Below are positions 35,010 to 47,790 of a stretch of DNA of 64,000 nucleotides, piece after piece (position 1 is the stretch's first letter; every line of letters begins with the position of its first letter). Both the position numbers and the translations under genes were made by a program. The notes under the pieces are model-generated. The model was not told the origin of the DNA and ran no database searches. It saw only the letters and a program-made list of their open reading frames with translations. The stretch is from Anaeramoeba flamelloides (Eukaryota > Metamonada > Anaeramoebidae): contig JANTQA010000062.1 in the NCBI GenBank assembly GCA_027625915.1, forward strand, positions 238,647 to 302,646, read 5' to 3'.

Positions 35010-35500
35010 ATCATATTTTTCACCTTCCACTTTTTTATTTTTTTCTATTTTTTCTGAGAAGTAATTGTTTTGCAATTTTTTTATATTACAAGATTGATAG
35101 TCACTATTTAAAAAAACTTGCAACTCTAATGGTTATTGAAAAAGTGAAAATGATAGTATAGAAAAAACATATTGGTTTCTATTGGAATTTTATTTGAAAT
35201 TTCCATTATTGATCAAAATAAATCTTGTTGTTTTTTTTAATGTGATGATCCGAAGAATTTTGAGTATTTCCATTTTTAACGAAAATCTTGATTCAAAAAG
35301 ATTTACTTCATCTAAATATCAACTATTCTTTGATTTATATTACTCTACTTATTTCTTCTTTATTCTTCTAAATTCATTTCTAAAAAAAAATTGATATTTG
35401 GAAAAAAAGATTTGTATCCACTTTGAAAGAAACAAAGTTTACAATAAAAAGTGATCAAATTTTCAATTAATTGTTTGTTAATAGAATGTTTTGCATATTA
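35010..35500 (-). repeat. Repeat family H, copy 2 (inverted)
   Basis: Shares TTGGTTTCTATTGGAATTTT, AGATTTACTTCATCTAAATA and GAAACAAAGTTTACAATAAA with 49830-50265, and their complements with 13190-13800 and 45660-46200. Confidence 0.55.
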
Positions 35501-35556
35501 TTTTTGTGGGAATAATTTAAATTTGACTGATATTTTAAACACGTTAATTATATAGT

Positions 35557-36055
35557 ATAGTAGGGAAAAAAATACTGGAAATGAAAAAAATCCCTTACAA
35601 GATTTTTAATTGTGAATATTAAGTAAAATTATTGTGTAATTTCATTTATTTACAATCAAATTCCTTTTTTTAAGAATCAAACTTTTTCAATTATAACTCC
35701 CCCACTTATTAGAATGATGATTAATAAAATCACACTTGTTCAAAACATCATTCAATCAATCAAAAAACAAGAAGAAAAATTATCATTTTCCAAACTCTAG
35801 TAAACCTCAATAAAACTTCGAACGTTTTTCAAAAAAAGTTGATCATCATTAGGCTATCAAACAATTACTCGAGTATTCCATAGACACCTTACTTTGATGA
35901 ACTTTAGGTATGTTTATTACTAATCTCATAAAAAAATTGGTTATTTTAAATAAGGATTTGATTGAAATTAGACAAAAATTTTACTAATATTCACAATTAA
36001 AAATCTTGTCCGTGATTTTTTTCATTTCCGGTATTTTTTTCACTGCTTTACTCTA
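35557..36055 (+). mobile_element. MITE-like element, family G copy 2 (about 0.5 kb)
   Basis: The ends are inverted repeats: GGGAAAAAAATACTGGAAAT at the left (from about 35562) and ATTTCCGGTATTTTTTTCAC at the right (about 36024-36042). The body is shared with 16545-17065. The CAGTG/CACTG-like ends suggest a TA-targeting Tc1/mariner relative; no coding capacity. Confidence 0.65.
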
Positions 36056-36300
36056 AATTTTACTATTTTTTAAAAGATTGTAGATATTTATAAAAAAATA
36101 GAAAATAATTAATAAAAATCTCAATATTGAGAACAATTTATTATTGCTATTGTTATATACAACTATTATTTTTATTAATATTCTTCATTAAGGAATAATA
36201 ATAGTTGTATAAATAATAATGAAATCATATTGTATCAAAATTTTAAAATGAAAAAATAATTATCATAGAAATGTGGTTTTAAGAACATTAATTTTTTTTT

Positions 36301-39300
36301 TTAATTTTCATTTTCTGATTCTTTGGATTTATCAGATTCCATATCATTATCAGAAGAATCTGAGCTTTGTCCAGTTAATCGTGTGTTATTAAGAATTTTT
36401 TCATCTTCACTGGAATTAGAATGATCAGAATCATTTGAATTGAGCTCTAACATTTTTTTATCCTCTTCATTATCCTCTTTAAAAAAGTTCGAGTTTTGTA
36501 GTTTTTTTTTTAAAGAGTTTTCAGGAAGATAACCTAAAAATAATATCATTATATAAAAATTGATAATAATGTACCCACCAATTTGTGTAATAAAATTATT
36601 TTCCAAGATTCCAAATTCTGAAATAATTACCAAAATAATTGTAAACAGGAAAAGAATAATAAATGTAGTTAAAATAAATCTAAATTTTTTAAAATTTTTT
36701 CCGTTATCCTTTAAATGCTTATTTGCTTTTACAATGACGATAATTAAATAAATTAAATAAATCAAAAAAAATACAATTAACGCAATGCCAATATATTCAA
36801 TTCCTTCAAAATCGTATAATGAGCTAAATTGGATATCTTCTATTGTTTCAATTTTAATAAAGAGATAAGTTAAAATCAGAATTAAAGGAACTGGTAGCGT
36901 AACTAATAGCCGTGGCAAATAAAACTTTTTGATTTTGCGTTCTTGTTCTGGCACATAAAATACACCGAAACTACACAGTAAAATAAAACCGACCAGAAAA
37001 CTGAAAATTGCTGTGAAAAGGGCGCTAACTATTTCTGGAAATGGTGAATGTATCATATACCGCAATGGGTTGAATGGATCTATATTGTTAAAAATTAATA
37101 TATTTTGAGAAAGGAAAAAAATAAGTAATTCCAAATTAATGGTTAATAAAAAAAATTTATTTACTAAAAAAAAAAAAAAAAATGCAAAAAATACGATCGG
37201 TTGAATACAATTTTAAGCAGGCTCTCTGATAAAGAAATCATAAAAATATTGATTTTTAATTGAATATTTCAAAAGGAATCAATAAAAGGAAGATATTTCT
37301 TAAAAAATGAAAATGAAAATGAAAAAGAAAAAGAAATAAAATTTTATAAAAACAAACGAATGAAGAACTAATAACTGAATAACAAATAAATCAAAAGTTT
37401 AGGACAAATTATTTAGAGTTCTAATGAAAATAATAAAGTTTCTCAATATCAATTTAAAGGTTTATGGACAATTCTTAAATTTAAAAAACAGTGGATTATT
37501 TTAAAAATTTTTGTGAGCTTTTGGATTTTAAACTCTACAAACAATACGTAATTGTAAGAGATATTTTTCAATGCTTAAAATCTTTTTCGAATTTGGCTTT
37601 GTTGCAATTTTTAAAATTTGAAATTATGACAAACTTGTTTCACAGTATTTCCAAATTTGTGTGAATCGTTCATACTTTTGTTGACAAAAAATTTGAAAAA
37701 GAAAATTTCACAAATTAAAAAGAAAAACAATTTTTTGTTATTCCCACGGGTATAGTATGATGGCATGTGGAAAATAATTATTTATTTTTGTTTAAAGTGT
37801 AAATATCATATATTTTGGGATCCTCTTTTTTGAAAACGATCGCATAAAACCCTTAACATTTCGTGGTGTGGATCACAAAATAAATTAAAGTTGTGAAATT
37901 GCTGTGAAAAAAATTTTATGATCTACCTATTCTGCTATAATAGTGTATTTTAAGTAATCTAAATTTATATTTTTCATTTTCGATTTCACAATTTTATTCA
38001 CAACTTTTATTCACACAGCAGTAACATTTTCGGTAAAAACATTTACAAACAAAAAAAAAAAATTCGAATAAAGGTTGAAGATGAGTAATTTTTAATTGTT
38101 GTCAGCCAAGTAATTAAAAATTTTTTTCATTTTTTTTATTTTTGTGAATTCACATTTCAAAATGTTACCATTTTTATGTAAAATAATTTTTATGTGAAGA
38201 ATTAAAATGAAAATGCTGTTTTGTTTTATGAAAATTTGAAAATAATTTCAATTTCTCTGTAAAGATTATAGTAATGTGGAAAAAAATCATTTTTATATCA
38301 AAATTACTTTTTTATTACATAAAAAAATACAATTGATGACTTTTTTTTTTTTTTGTTTTTTGTGTTAGTTTCATAATTTGTAAACTGAATATCTAAAGAC
38401 ACTTTTGAATTCTTGAAAATAATGTAATGTACAGCTATATATATATATATATATATAAACCCCATTCCAAAAATTTGGACACACCCAAAATCAAAAATAG
38501 GAAAAAAGAAACTCGATTCATTATATTTTTCCAAACGTAATATAAAACAACATTTAACTAACAGAGTATTAATGTATTTATAAGTAATCATTTTCATCCA
38601 AATAAAAGAAAAAAATATAAAACTCAAAAATAAAAAATGGGTATGTCCAAAATAATGAAACGAGCTGAACAAAAAATGTATTGGTAAATTTGTTGAAATT
38701 TCACCAACAATTGTTCATCGATCAAATGATAAGATACCATCGACCAATTGTATGTGATTTTTCAATTTAAGAAACTCAACACTAACCTTCTATCAACAAT
38801 CGAAAAAAAATTTCAGATTTAACGAAACAGATTAGGTAATTAGTAAAAAGGAAATGAAAACAAACCAAAAAAGACATAAAATGAAATAGTTTGTAAAATC
38901 AAAAATTATTGCCAAATTGAATGTAAAGTGGGTTATTGCTATTCTTTCAACTGTTTAAACTGTTTCCAAATTTTTGGAATTTAGTTTATATATTGATTTT
39001 TCAATTAAGGGATCATTCCTCTACGACAACAAGGAAAATTTTTAAAATATGTTATTGGTGTTATTCTCTACTTAAAAATTTTGTAGATGCCAAGTGTCAA
39101 AATATTATGTTCAACTAAGTTTCCCAAAAAAGAATATTTTTTTTGTGAGATCAATTTTTTTTTTCTCATTTTTTTATGAAAAAGAAAACATAAAATTGAT
39201 TTTATTTTTCACATTATAAAAATTTTTTTACCCTTTATTATTAATTTCAATCATTACTATACAATACCAAGTCTTTGTTACCAGTGAATATTAATATAAA

Positions 39301-42300
39301 AATTATTTTTCTTTTTTCAGATAATTCTTTTGTTTAACCAAAAAAATTGATTTATTCAAGCCAATTGAAAAATAATTGTATTTCTTTAAGAAGAATAGTT
39401 GTAATCATTAAAATTCTAAAGTCATTTAAAAATTTTATCAATAAATTGTGTTTTTGTATTAAAATAAAATTCGATTTTTCAAAATAAAATTTTCTTGAAG
39501 ATATTTGGGAATTAGTTAATTTTATCTTCAAAATTCAGAATCAATTTTTTTCTGACAAAAATGATTTAAATTGTTATATTGATTGTTGTGAATAAGATCA
39601 AATGAAATAGTTCAAAATTTTTTTAATTTTTTTTCATTTTTTGAAAACCAGAAAATGACTTTTTTTCAAACCTTTAGAGTAAAAATTTTTTTGCTTAATA
39701 GATCTCAATTTAATTGAGAAAATTTTGTTAAGATTCAATCAAATATTCATTTATTTAATCAGCTATACTTCAATTAGTTTTATTGGCCGATATTTGTATT
39801 GAAATATTAATTATTAAAAATACAAACAAAATATATTTTTTTTTTCTAAATCAATACTTTCTAACTTGATTCGAAAAATATGTTTTCCCATTGTGAAGAA
39901 TTAACTTAATTGTTAATAAAAATAAAAGATTACTTTTTTTGGTTTTATATTGGAAATATGTGAATTTTGGATTTCAAAAAAGAGACTCAAATTAATAAAT
40001 TGTTTAGATGGCTTTACCTCATTCATTTCACAAGTTGAAACACAAATTACAAAAAAAAATTTTAAGGATCTTTACAAGATTTCATTTTATTTTTAAAAAA
40101 TACTATTCCGTTAATCAATTATTGAAAATCTAAATAATCTGTAATAAATAAATTAATAAAAATAAAAAATAAAAAAAATGAACAATTTCCTTTGGATCTT
40201 TGAAAAAAAAGAATATATTTTCTCCTTATTAAATGTTTTTCTCAAACAAAACACATGCCAAATGATGAACCGTTGATAAATTTTAGGCTAATAATGTTTT
40301 TTAGTATCAAATTCAAGAAATCTCAAGATGAATAAAATTTGATTTGAATTTGAATTGCTGATTAGATTAAAAAAGCTATTTCCAAGATAGTGGGGCAAAT
40401 TTATTTGAAAATATCTATTTTTATTTTAGTTATTTTTACAAACTTTTTAATTAATTATAAAAGAAACCAACCGATATTATATATATATAAACTTTCTTTT
40501 TCTTTTTTATTATTCCAATTTTTTGTTTTTAATTTGGGATTTAAAATCAGAAAAATCAGTAATTTTTTTTTTTTAATTTTGATAAATTGTTTGTTTATTT
40601 TATTTTTTTAATTTTTTTTTGTAAATTGAACATAGAAACATGCACAATTTGTTACAAACTGTTAGCTAAACTTTTTAAATCTTCAAAAGTTTAGAAAAAA
40701 ACTTGAAAAATTAAGACAACAATTTTATACATGTGAATCCAGAGACCATGGATTTTGTTTTCAATTATTTGTAGAATTGCTTGTTGAAGGAAATTCTTAA
40801 TAAGATAAATCCCAATTCAAAATTTTTAACACACCAAAATTCAATTTTTGAAATAAAAAATCTTTTTTAATCAATTCTAGAAGAAATACCAAATTAGAAC
40901 CATTCACTATTTAAAGTGTTAACAATTGTTTATAAATTACAATACTCACAAAACTAAAAATAAATAATTATTAATACTAATAAATTATCGGTGTGTTAAA
41001 AATTTTGGAGATAGGCTAACAACAAAAAAATACATTAGTAAATTTGTTTAAATTCTTTTAGGATTATTGATCGATCAAATGGCTAGATACCATCAACTAA
41101 TTTTATTTAAGTTCTTTCAATTTAAAAGAACTCAACTTTAACCTAATATCAATCCATGAAAAAAAATATTTAATTCGAACGAAACAAGTTACGTAAACTA
41201 GAAAAAAGTAAATGAAAACAAAAAACTCAAAAATGAAAAAATGATTTTCATATTTTTAAAAAAAACAAAATTTATTTCGAATTTGAATGAAATTGTATTA
41301 TTGTGATTCTTTGGAACGTTTTAACTTTGTGGAAAATTTTGAATTTTAATTTAGTATTATTGTGATTTCTTTTAAATGTTTTGGCTGTGTGTAAAATTTT
41401 GAATTATAGTTTGGTTTTTGAAATTTAAATGATTTTTAGATTTCATCTCGTTTTTTTATTATTATTTTTATTTCTTAATTTAGCTCATTTATAATGATCA
41501 ACTGAACCAAGAGACAAGAAAAGGTTCTTATTCTATGAAAATGAAGAGTGATAATTTCTATAGCTTGTCAAAACTTTGAGAAAAAAAATAAAAAATCAAA
41601 GATCAAGTAAAAGTTTTTTCCTATTATGAATTTAAAAACAAACACAACTGTTTTAAAAAAGTGTGATATGAAAGTTTTATAAGAAGTGCCCACAAGCTGT
41701 TTCATTTTTGTTTTGAGTAGTTTGAGTAACAAAAGATAAAACTCTTAGTAAGAACTTTTTTAAAAAAGATTTATTGGAACAAAAAATATTTTATAAAAAT
41801 GGTGAAAGAACAGATCCAAATTTCTTCATGTGATCAACAACTACAAACCATTGTCTGTATTTTTGTTGGGAAATGATTTGTGCTTTTGAAATAGCAGGGT
41901 TTTTTTTTTATTACTGTTATTTTCCAATTAATAAATGAAAATTTTCATTTCAATACTTGAAATATTTTGCAAATTATCGTTTGAAAAAACCCAAAGATCT
42001 TTTTATTTTTTAATTGTTTATGTCCGCGATTGAATCATGACCTATTGCCCCTGTATGGAAGCAGTTATTTAAGAACTTAGTTGTAGGTTTGAATATGTAT
42101 TTATAATTAATGTTAGCTAGTAGAGCATAACTGTTTTTCAAAACCCAAAGATCTTGGCAAAACCAATGAAAAAGGATATTTTTAAAAAATTTAATCAAGC
42201 TTTCTTCACTGATTGAACAAAATTGTTATTGGTACAATTTGACTTTAACAGTAATTTTATTTTCAACTTGGTGTATCAACCTTCGGATCAAATATTTTAT

Positions 42301-43170
42301 TCAATTAAATCGTTTCTTAAATCAGTTCAAATGATTTTGTAAAGGAGGTGAAAAACATTCACCAAATTATTTTTTTCTTGCTTAGTTGAATAAAAAACAA
42401 TTACTTGAAACCTCTTTCATCGGATTGGAAATTTTTTCACGTAACAAAGCCAAAAGAACAAAAAAAGAGAAAAAAAAATAATTTTTACCATTAAAGAAAA
42501 TTAAAAAAAATAATAAATAAGCCATTGATTTTTGTTCAAAATTCAAATCAGTTACGTCCACGTTCTGAAGCAAATAAGTGCCAATAAATATTAAACCACA
42601 AGCAAAAATTACAAAGCAATATTTTAATAAAGATAAAATCACTGTTCCTCTTGTATTTTTAAAAATATAAATAATATAGGCTTTGTGCAAATAATCATCA
42701 CTCCTTTCAAATTCCCAAGAAGCAGAAACTGTGTAATTGGGATAATATATAAGCTCGTTGTTTACGATCATAATTCGTGTACAATTAGAGTTCGACTTAC
42801 ATGTCAAAGTTCTCTTATGGTTGGTAGATCCAAGATCCCACGAACCAAACTTATCTATGCCTGTTAAGTTGACTTGGATTGTAATATCCATCTGTTTAAA
42901 ATTGTTTTCGCTATTGTACAACTGCAAGCCAGCTGAAAGTTCTTCGTGAAAGGTTTGAAGATTATTAAAGCTTGAAGTTAGCTTGTTGCCTGAATGAACA
43001 AATAAAAGCGACTCTTCAAGCCAAACTTTAGGCCCGAAAACGGAGAAAATTAAGATCATCAACAAAAGGCAGACAAATAAAACCATTTTCGTAATAAACT
43101 TTTTTGTTGACTCTGTTTCACAGACACCATTTGTAGAACTTTTTTGTGGATTCATCATAATTTTTTTCAA
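36301..43170 (-). CDS. TMEM181-like GOST-family seven-helix membrane protein (2 exons, 486 aa)
   Basis: Exon 1 is 43170-42489 and exon 2 is 37079-36301. The join is N227, then an Asp codon split G/AT, then PFNPL, giving 1461 nt in frame. A first hydrophobic segment (residues 29-46) is followed by a lumenal beta-rich domain (about 50-165) in the position of the GOLD domain, with N-glycosylation sites such as NLT, NCT and NYT. The seven-helix core contains FEQKSMAYLLFFLIFFNDPF, the TMEM181/Wntless-type block, a YLIYLIYLIIVIVKA helix and INFYIMILF near the end. The cytosolic tail is acidic and Ser/Asp-rich. GOST proteins act in the secretory and endosomal system as cargo or receptor-type proteins; the partner here is unknown. 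Upstream TMEM181-type features are clear, while the exact GOST subfamily is inferred. The intron is 5409 nt. Confidence 0.83.
38453..38995 (-). mobile_element. Tc1/mariner-like element, family F copy 3 (543 bp)
   Basis: The left end, TATAAACCCCATTCCAAAAA, is followed by TTTGGACACACCC. The right end is CCAAATTTTTGGAATTTAGT then TTATA. The TA-bordered, GGACACACC-bearing ends are the best preserved of this family and the main reason for the Tc1/mariner assignment. A TA microsatellite abuts the left end. Confidence 0.7.
39270..40135 (+). repeat. Repeat family A, copy 3
   Basis: Same order of landmarks as copy 1: TTAATAGATCTCAATTTAAT near 39695, TTTTATATTGGAAATATGTG near 39944, AAATTAATAAATTGTTTAGA near 39989 and ACAAGATTTCATTTTA near 40073. 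Non-coding. Confidence 0.6.
40803..41415 (-). mobile_element. Tc1/mariner-like element, family F copy 4
   Basis: The left end, CCCAATTCAAAATTTTTAAC, is followed by ACACC; the right end is GTGTGTAAAATTTTGAATTA followed by TAGTTT. The body matches 22036-22576 reversed. A GGTGTGTTAAAAATTTTGGA motif recurs inside (about 40992), suggesting internal rearrangement or a nested end. Confidence 0.65.
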
Positions 43171-43199
43171 AAGGATAAAGATTAAAAAATGACTTCTTT

Positions 43200-43780
43200 T
43201 TAAGGTTTACCATCTCTGAAACCAAAAAAAAGATTATTTTGTATTTGGTGTGATGATTTATTATTTTGGTTCTCTTAGCTGATCAGTCTACAACTTGGTA
43301 AGGGTTTTAATAGTGGTTAAAATGTTTGATAAAAAATGAATTTATTTTTTTTTGTTTCCAAAATCCAAATTGATGAGTTTAAGAAGAATAGATTTGAAGG
43401 TCCGTTATTTAAGATTAAATTGTAATTAATGGGTCTTGTCAATTGAAATTTTCATTTCCTTTACAAATTTCGTAAAAAAAAAAAAAAAATTATGAAAAGC
43501 TCTAAAAAAAAACCAAACCTAAAATAAAAAATTCAATTTATAATCCACAGATCCACATTTTTTTAATACTTTACTTCCGATAAATTAATTTTATTCTCCT
43601 TGCAATCTTCAATTTGGAAAAAAAAAAAAATAATAAATTCATTTTTTATCAAACATTTTAACCACTATTAAAACCCTTACCAAGTTGTAGATTGATCAGT
43701 AAAAAGAACCAAAATAACAAATCATCACACCAAATACAAGATAATCTTTTTTTTCCTGTTTCAGGGATTGTAAACCTTTA
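43200..43780. mobile_element. Foldback MITE, family P copy 2 (about 580 bp)
   Basis: Begins TTAAGGTTTACCATC and ends GGGATTGTAAACC followed by TTTA, one base off TTAA. The arms mirror each other (TTAATAGTGGTTAAAATGTT near 43308 and its complement near 43655). It is more diverged than copy 1. It starts 30 bp from the TMEM181-like start codon, so it abuts that gene's promoter. Confidence 0.7.
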
Positions 43781-45659
43781 GTCTCTATTATCTTGTAATT
43801 TGATAAATCTATTTTATTTAATACTCCCAATTCATTTTAATTTTAAATATTTTAGATTAATTATTATTTCAATGGTGATTTATAAGGTTGTATAATATAT
43901 AAAGTTAAAATTTTCGCTTTTTACAAATTTTGAAGTGGCCCGGAAATTATTGAGTATTTTTTAATTCAATTTGTTGATTATTATTATTATTACAAACCAC
44001 AGTTGAAGAATTAATATTACATTTTTTTAATCCAAAGTAAAATTTGTAAAAATATGAAATTTTATTTTATTTTATTATTATTCAAGAATTTTAAATTAGA
44101 TTCTAGGTTTTTTTATACAGATATTTTAATTTCAAATTTTAAGTATAAAGATATTAGATTTTATAAATATTAATTAAAGAAAATACTTTTAAACAATTTC
44201 TATTAAAAATTAATTCAAAGTAATTTGTTTATTCTTCTTAATTTTGAATGGTTGAACGACCTTTGTAGGTATAAAATCAAATATCTGTTGTTTTTCCATT
44301 TTTTAAATTAAATTTTTTGAAATGTTCTTATTCAATTTTTTTCTCAAAAAATATGAAAAAAAAATAAATAAAACAAGTAAAGAAAAAAAACACATTATAA
44401 AATATTAATGAAAAATCAAACTTACTAGAAATGGAATTATAAACATTTTAAAGTTCAAGTAAAATAAATCTTGATATATAGAATAATTTTAATTAATTTA
44501 TCCATACTTTTACTTTTTTATTTTTTTCCAGATATTTTCGTGATATAATTATTTTGGATTTTTTTTTTATTCAAAATCTATGGTTTTTAATTAATTTCGG
44601 TTAATCTATTCATTTTGATAAAAAAAATTATTATTTAATTTGTTCTTTATGAATTACAATTCCAATTCTTTTCTTGATTTTTATAAAACAAATATTTCAA
44701 AAATTGTTTAAATATGTTTGAAAAATTCAAGCGTGGATATATCTTTCAAGGGTGAATTTTTTCCCATTTTTAATCTTCTTTTTTACTTGTAAAAATTTTT
44801 GATCAAAAATCTTAGTAAAATATATTAATGTTTTGTATTAAGCTCAAAAAATATATAAAAAGTAATGTTTTTTAAAATATGAAGTTTTTCCCTTTCTTCA
44901 CAAAATACTCCTTGAAGAATATATGTTCCTATTGAATAAACAATTACTATTATTAAAAACTTTCTTAAAGGTTAGTGAAGTATAATATATATCTTTCATC
45001 CCTTGATAATAATCAAATATTATTAGAAATATTTTCCTTTATGAAGAAACATCCAGTTACATATAAAAGAATAAAACTTTGAACAGAAATTACTGGACAA
45101 AAAAAATCTCAAAGAAAAACACATTTTTTCGAATTTTTTTGCACAATATAAATTTGTCAAATCTGAATTTTGTGCATTAATTTATATTTTTTTTTTTGTA
45201 TCTTCACTTCTTTTCTAAGTTTGTTTATTAAAAGTGTAATTGACATTTTTTTTTTTTTTTGGCTTTAATTATTTTTTTCTCATATAATGTGACTTTCTTG
45301 TAATCACAAAAGATAATTATTATCTTTTAAATATAATGTCGGTAATTCTAATAAAAACAACAAACATTTTTAATTTTTAACAAAAAAAAATATATATAAA
45401 ATGATTTTATTATATTTGGAAAATATTTTTGAAATTGTTATTTTATTAATGGTAAACTATTTCAGATAATTATAAAAGATTTCAAATGAAAAAAATTATT
45501 TTTTTAAACATAATTGCTGTTAATTCATACTTTTTGTGGTGATTTGAAGGTGTTTTGAGTTGATCTATCTTTTTTTAAAGAAAAAAATAAATTAAAAAAA
45601 AATATGCAATTAAGAACACTTAAAGGTAGAAGTAACTAATATATTGTTTATATGATCTT
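43781..45659. other. Long AT-rich interval without recognised features
   Basis: About 1.9 kb of extremely AT-rich sequence. I find no open frame of interest, no repeat family shared with the rest of the window and no RNA gene. Confidence 0.4.
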
Positions 45660-46200
45660 TGTTCCTTTTAAAATGAACTAACTTTTATTCTAAATACCAA
45701 TAATTTTTTATAATGGGCCTTTTTAAAAACAAAGGAAAACTAATTATCATAATCAAAATATCAAAGAATAATTGATACTTTGTATGAAGTAAATTTAATG
45801 AATCAAGATTTTCTCAAAACAAAAAAAAAAATGAAAAATTTTTAATGCATTATAGAGAAAAACAGCGTTGTTTATTTTGATCTTTTATAAGAAGAGCCAA
45901 ATAAAATTTAAATAAAAATAAATATTATTTATGTACAATTATTTCCAGTTTTTCAATATTAGTAAAATAACTGCTTTTAGCAAGAGTTTATTGATATTTG
46001 TAATGAAAAAAAAATACAAATGAAGTAGTTGCAAACAAAAAATGGATAAAAAAAACAAAAATGTGTAAAAAATTATTGCCAAAAAATGATTTCCATTTTT
46101 AATATTTCTGAAATATAATTTTTTAATTCTGGTAATATTTATTCAAACGATTCAAATACGTGTATTTCATTCATTTTAACTGGGTTCTTTTGACTAGAAA
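45660..46200 (+). repeat. Repeat family H, copy 3
   Basis: Aligned with 13190-13800: GAATAATTGATACTTTGTAT then GAAGTAAATTTAATG near 45764, AAAACAGCGTTGTTTATTTT near 45859 and a final CAAACGATTCAAA region. Diverged. Confidence 0.5.
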
Positions 46201-46449
46201 ATAGTTTAGTTTTATTTTACAATTTATCATAAATGTCCATTTGGGGTTCTTTGTTTAATTGTTCTAACTTTTATCTTTTTTATATCACTCAATTTCTAAA
46301 TTTGATCATTTTTGTTTTTTAATTTTCTTTAGTATTTCCAATTTATACATATTGTTAAGTTTAATTGTCTCAGTATAAGAACTTGATTTTTTTCATTTGA
46401 AACTCTTCTTTTCAATATAACGAAAATTCGTCTAGGGAAAATATATAAC

Positions 46450-46651
46450 TACAGTCAGTTTCACTTTTAAGGCACAAACTTTCAACGAAATTTAAGGCAC
46501 AAAAAAAATCTCAAATTAAAGCACAAAATTCAAATTCTAGTAAAAATAAATTGTAAAAAAAAAAAATTCCAAATTTTGAGCCTTAATTTGAGATTTTATT
46601 GTGCCTTAAATTTCGTTGAAAGTTTGTGCCTTAAAAGTGAAACTGACTGTA
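46450..46651. mobile_element. TA-flanked palindromic MITE, family D copy 1 (198 bp)
   Basis: The element proper is 46452-46649, bounded by TA. Ends: CAGTCAGTTTCACTTTTAAG and its complement, with arms of about 85 bp over a short A/T centre. The CAGT...ACTG ends and TA target duplication are Tc1/mariner-type. Three copies occur in the window. Confidence 0.88.
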
Positions 46652-46685
46652 AATCAAATTAATACTTTGTGAAAATCAATCCAAA

Positions 46686-47403
46686 ATAAACTAAAATTCG
46701 AAATTTTGTTCAATAGTGAAATAGATTAACAGAATGAAACTAATGCAATTTTATTCAAATTGGAAATAATTTTGAGTATTTATAAAGATGTAAATCATTT
46801 TTTCATCTTTTAGTTTCTTATCTTCATTTCTTTTTCTAAATCATATAACTATTTCATTTTATCAATAATTTTTTTCAAATAATTGATATTAGGTTAGAGT
46901 TGTGTTGTTCAAAATAGAAGAACTCAAATAAAATAAGTTGGTAATATACAGTCAGTTTCACTTTTAAGGCACAAACTTTCAACGAAATTTAAGGCACAAA
47001 AAAATCTCAAATTAAGGCTCAAAATTTGGAATTTTTTTTTTTACAATTTATTTTACTAGAATTTGAATTTTGTGCTTTAATTCGAGATTTTTTTTGTGCC
47101 TTGAATTTCGTTGAAAGTTTGTGTCTTAAAAGTGAAACTGGCTATACAGGAATTTGGTCTTTCAATATTACTAATAGAATTTAAACAAATTTATCAATGT
47201 ATTTTTTCGTTAAGCTCTCTCCAAAATTTTTAACATTCAAGATTATTTATTTGTATTGAAAATTAGTTATTTTTAGTTTTGTGAATATTTTAATTTATAA
47301 ACAATTATTAACATTTCAATTAGTGAATGGTTTTTATTTGATATTTATTCTAGAATTGATTCAATAAAGTTTTTTGATGTGTGTAATATTTTGAATTTGA
47401 GCT
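46686..47403 (+). mobile_element. Tc1/mariner-like element, family F copy 5, with nested MITE
   Basis: The left end, AAACTAAAATTCGAAATTTT, and the right end, GTGTGTAATATTTTGAATTT, match the family. Its body (AACTCAAATAAAATAAGTTG near 46920) is split by the MITE at 46947-47146 and then resumes with TTTAAACAAATTTATCAATG near 47191. Confidence 0.65.
46947..47146. mobile_element. TA-flanked palindromic MITE, family D copy 2 (196 bp), nested in family F
   Basis: The element is 46949-47144 between TA sites, nearly identical to copy 1 but with slightly altered right end bases (CTGGCTA). It sits inside a family F copy, so it is younger than that host element. Confidence 0.85.
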
Positions 47404-47790
47404 GATTTAAAAACTATTTGTTTGCTTTCTCCTTAATCTTTCATTTTTTTTTCTTTAAATTTATTAATTGTGGAGGTCTGTCATACAATGAAACCTTCCT
47501 CTATTCATTTTTTTTCCACAATTAATGTTTTACTTGAAACAAAAAACTTTCTACCTTAGAATTTTAAAAAAGAATGTATTAGCTAAATGCTTCAAAATCT
47601 ACTCAGACACTAAAAAAATTTAATGTTATTTCATTATTTTTTGAGTAAAATCTTGCTTATTCTTCAAGAAGAAGAAACTTAGTTAATTTGATGCTTCCAA
47701 AAAAACTTTAAAAAACTACTCAAGCCCAAAATTAGGGAATAGTATTCAAATAAAATCATTTTTTGTATCCGTAGTTTTGTTGGAGATTTT
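47404..47790. other. Interval upstream of the candidate NCoR-like exon 1
   Basis: No feature recognised. If exon 1 at 47791 is right, this contains the promoter. Confidence 0.35.

Larger units (their letters stand above)
37080..42488 (-). other. TMEM181-like gene intron (5409 nt), repeat-filled
   Basis: Donor GTAAAA at 42488 and acceptor ATATAG before 37079. It contains two family F copies (38453, 40803) and family A copy 3 (39270). The start of the intron in the sense of transcription holds a 62-codon frame (42010-42198, -) without a recognisable family. About 37840-38030 has imperfect inverted motifs (GTTGTGAAATTG and complements). Confidence 0.75.

Noticed and set aside
42010-42198. 62-codon minus-strand frame in the TMEM181-like intron
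   Set aside because: It has a tolerable composition, but no homologue is recognised and its neighbourhood overlaps sequence recurring near 17080. It is left as intron.
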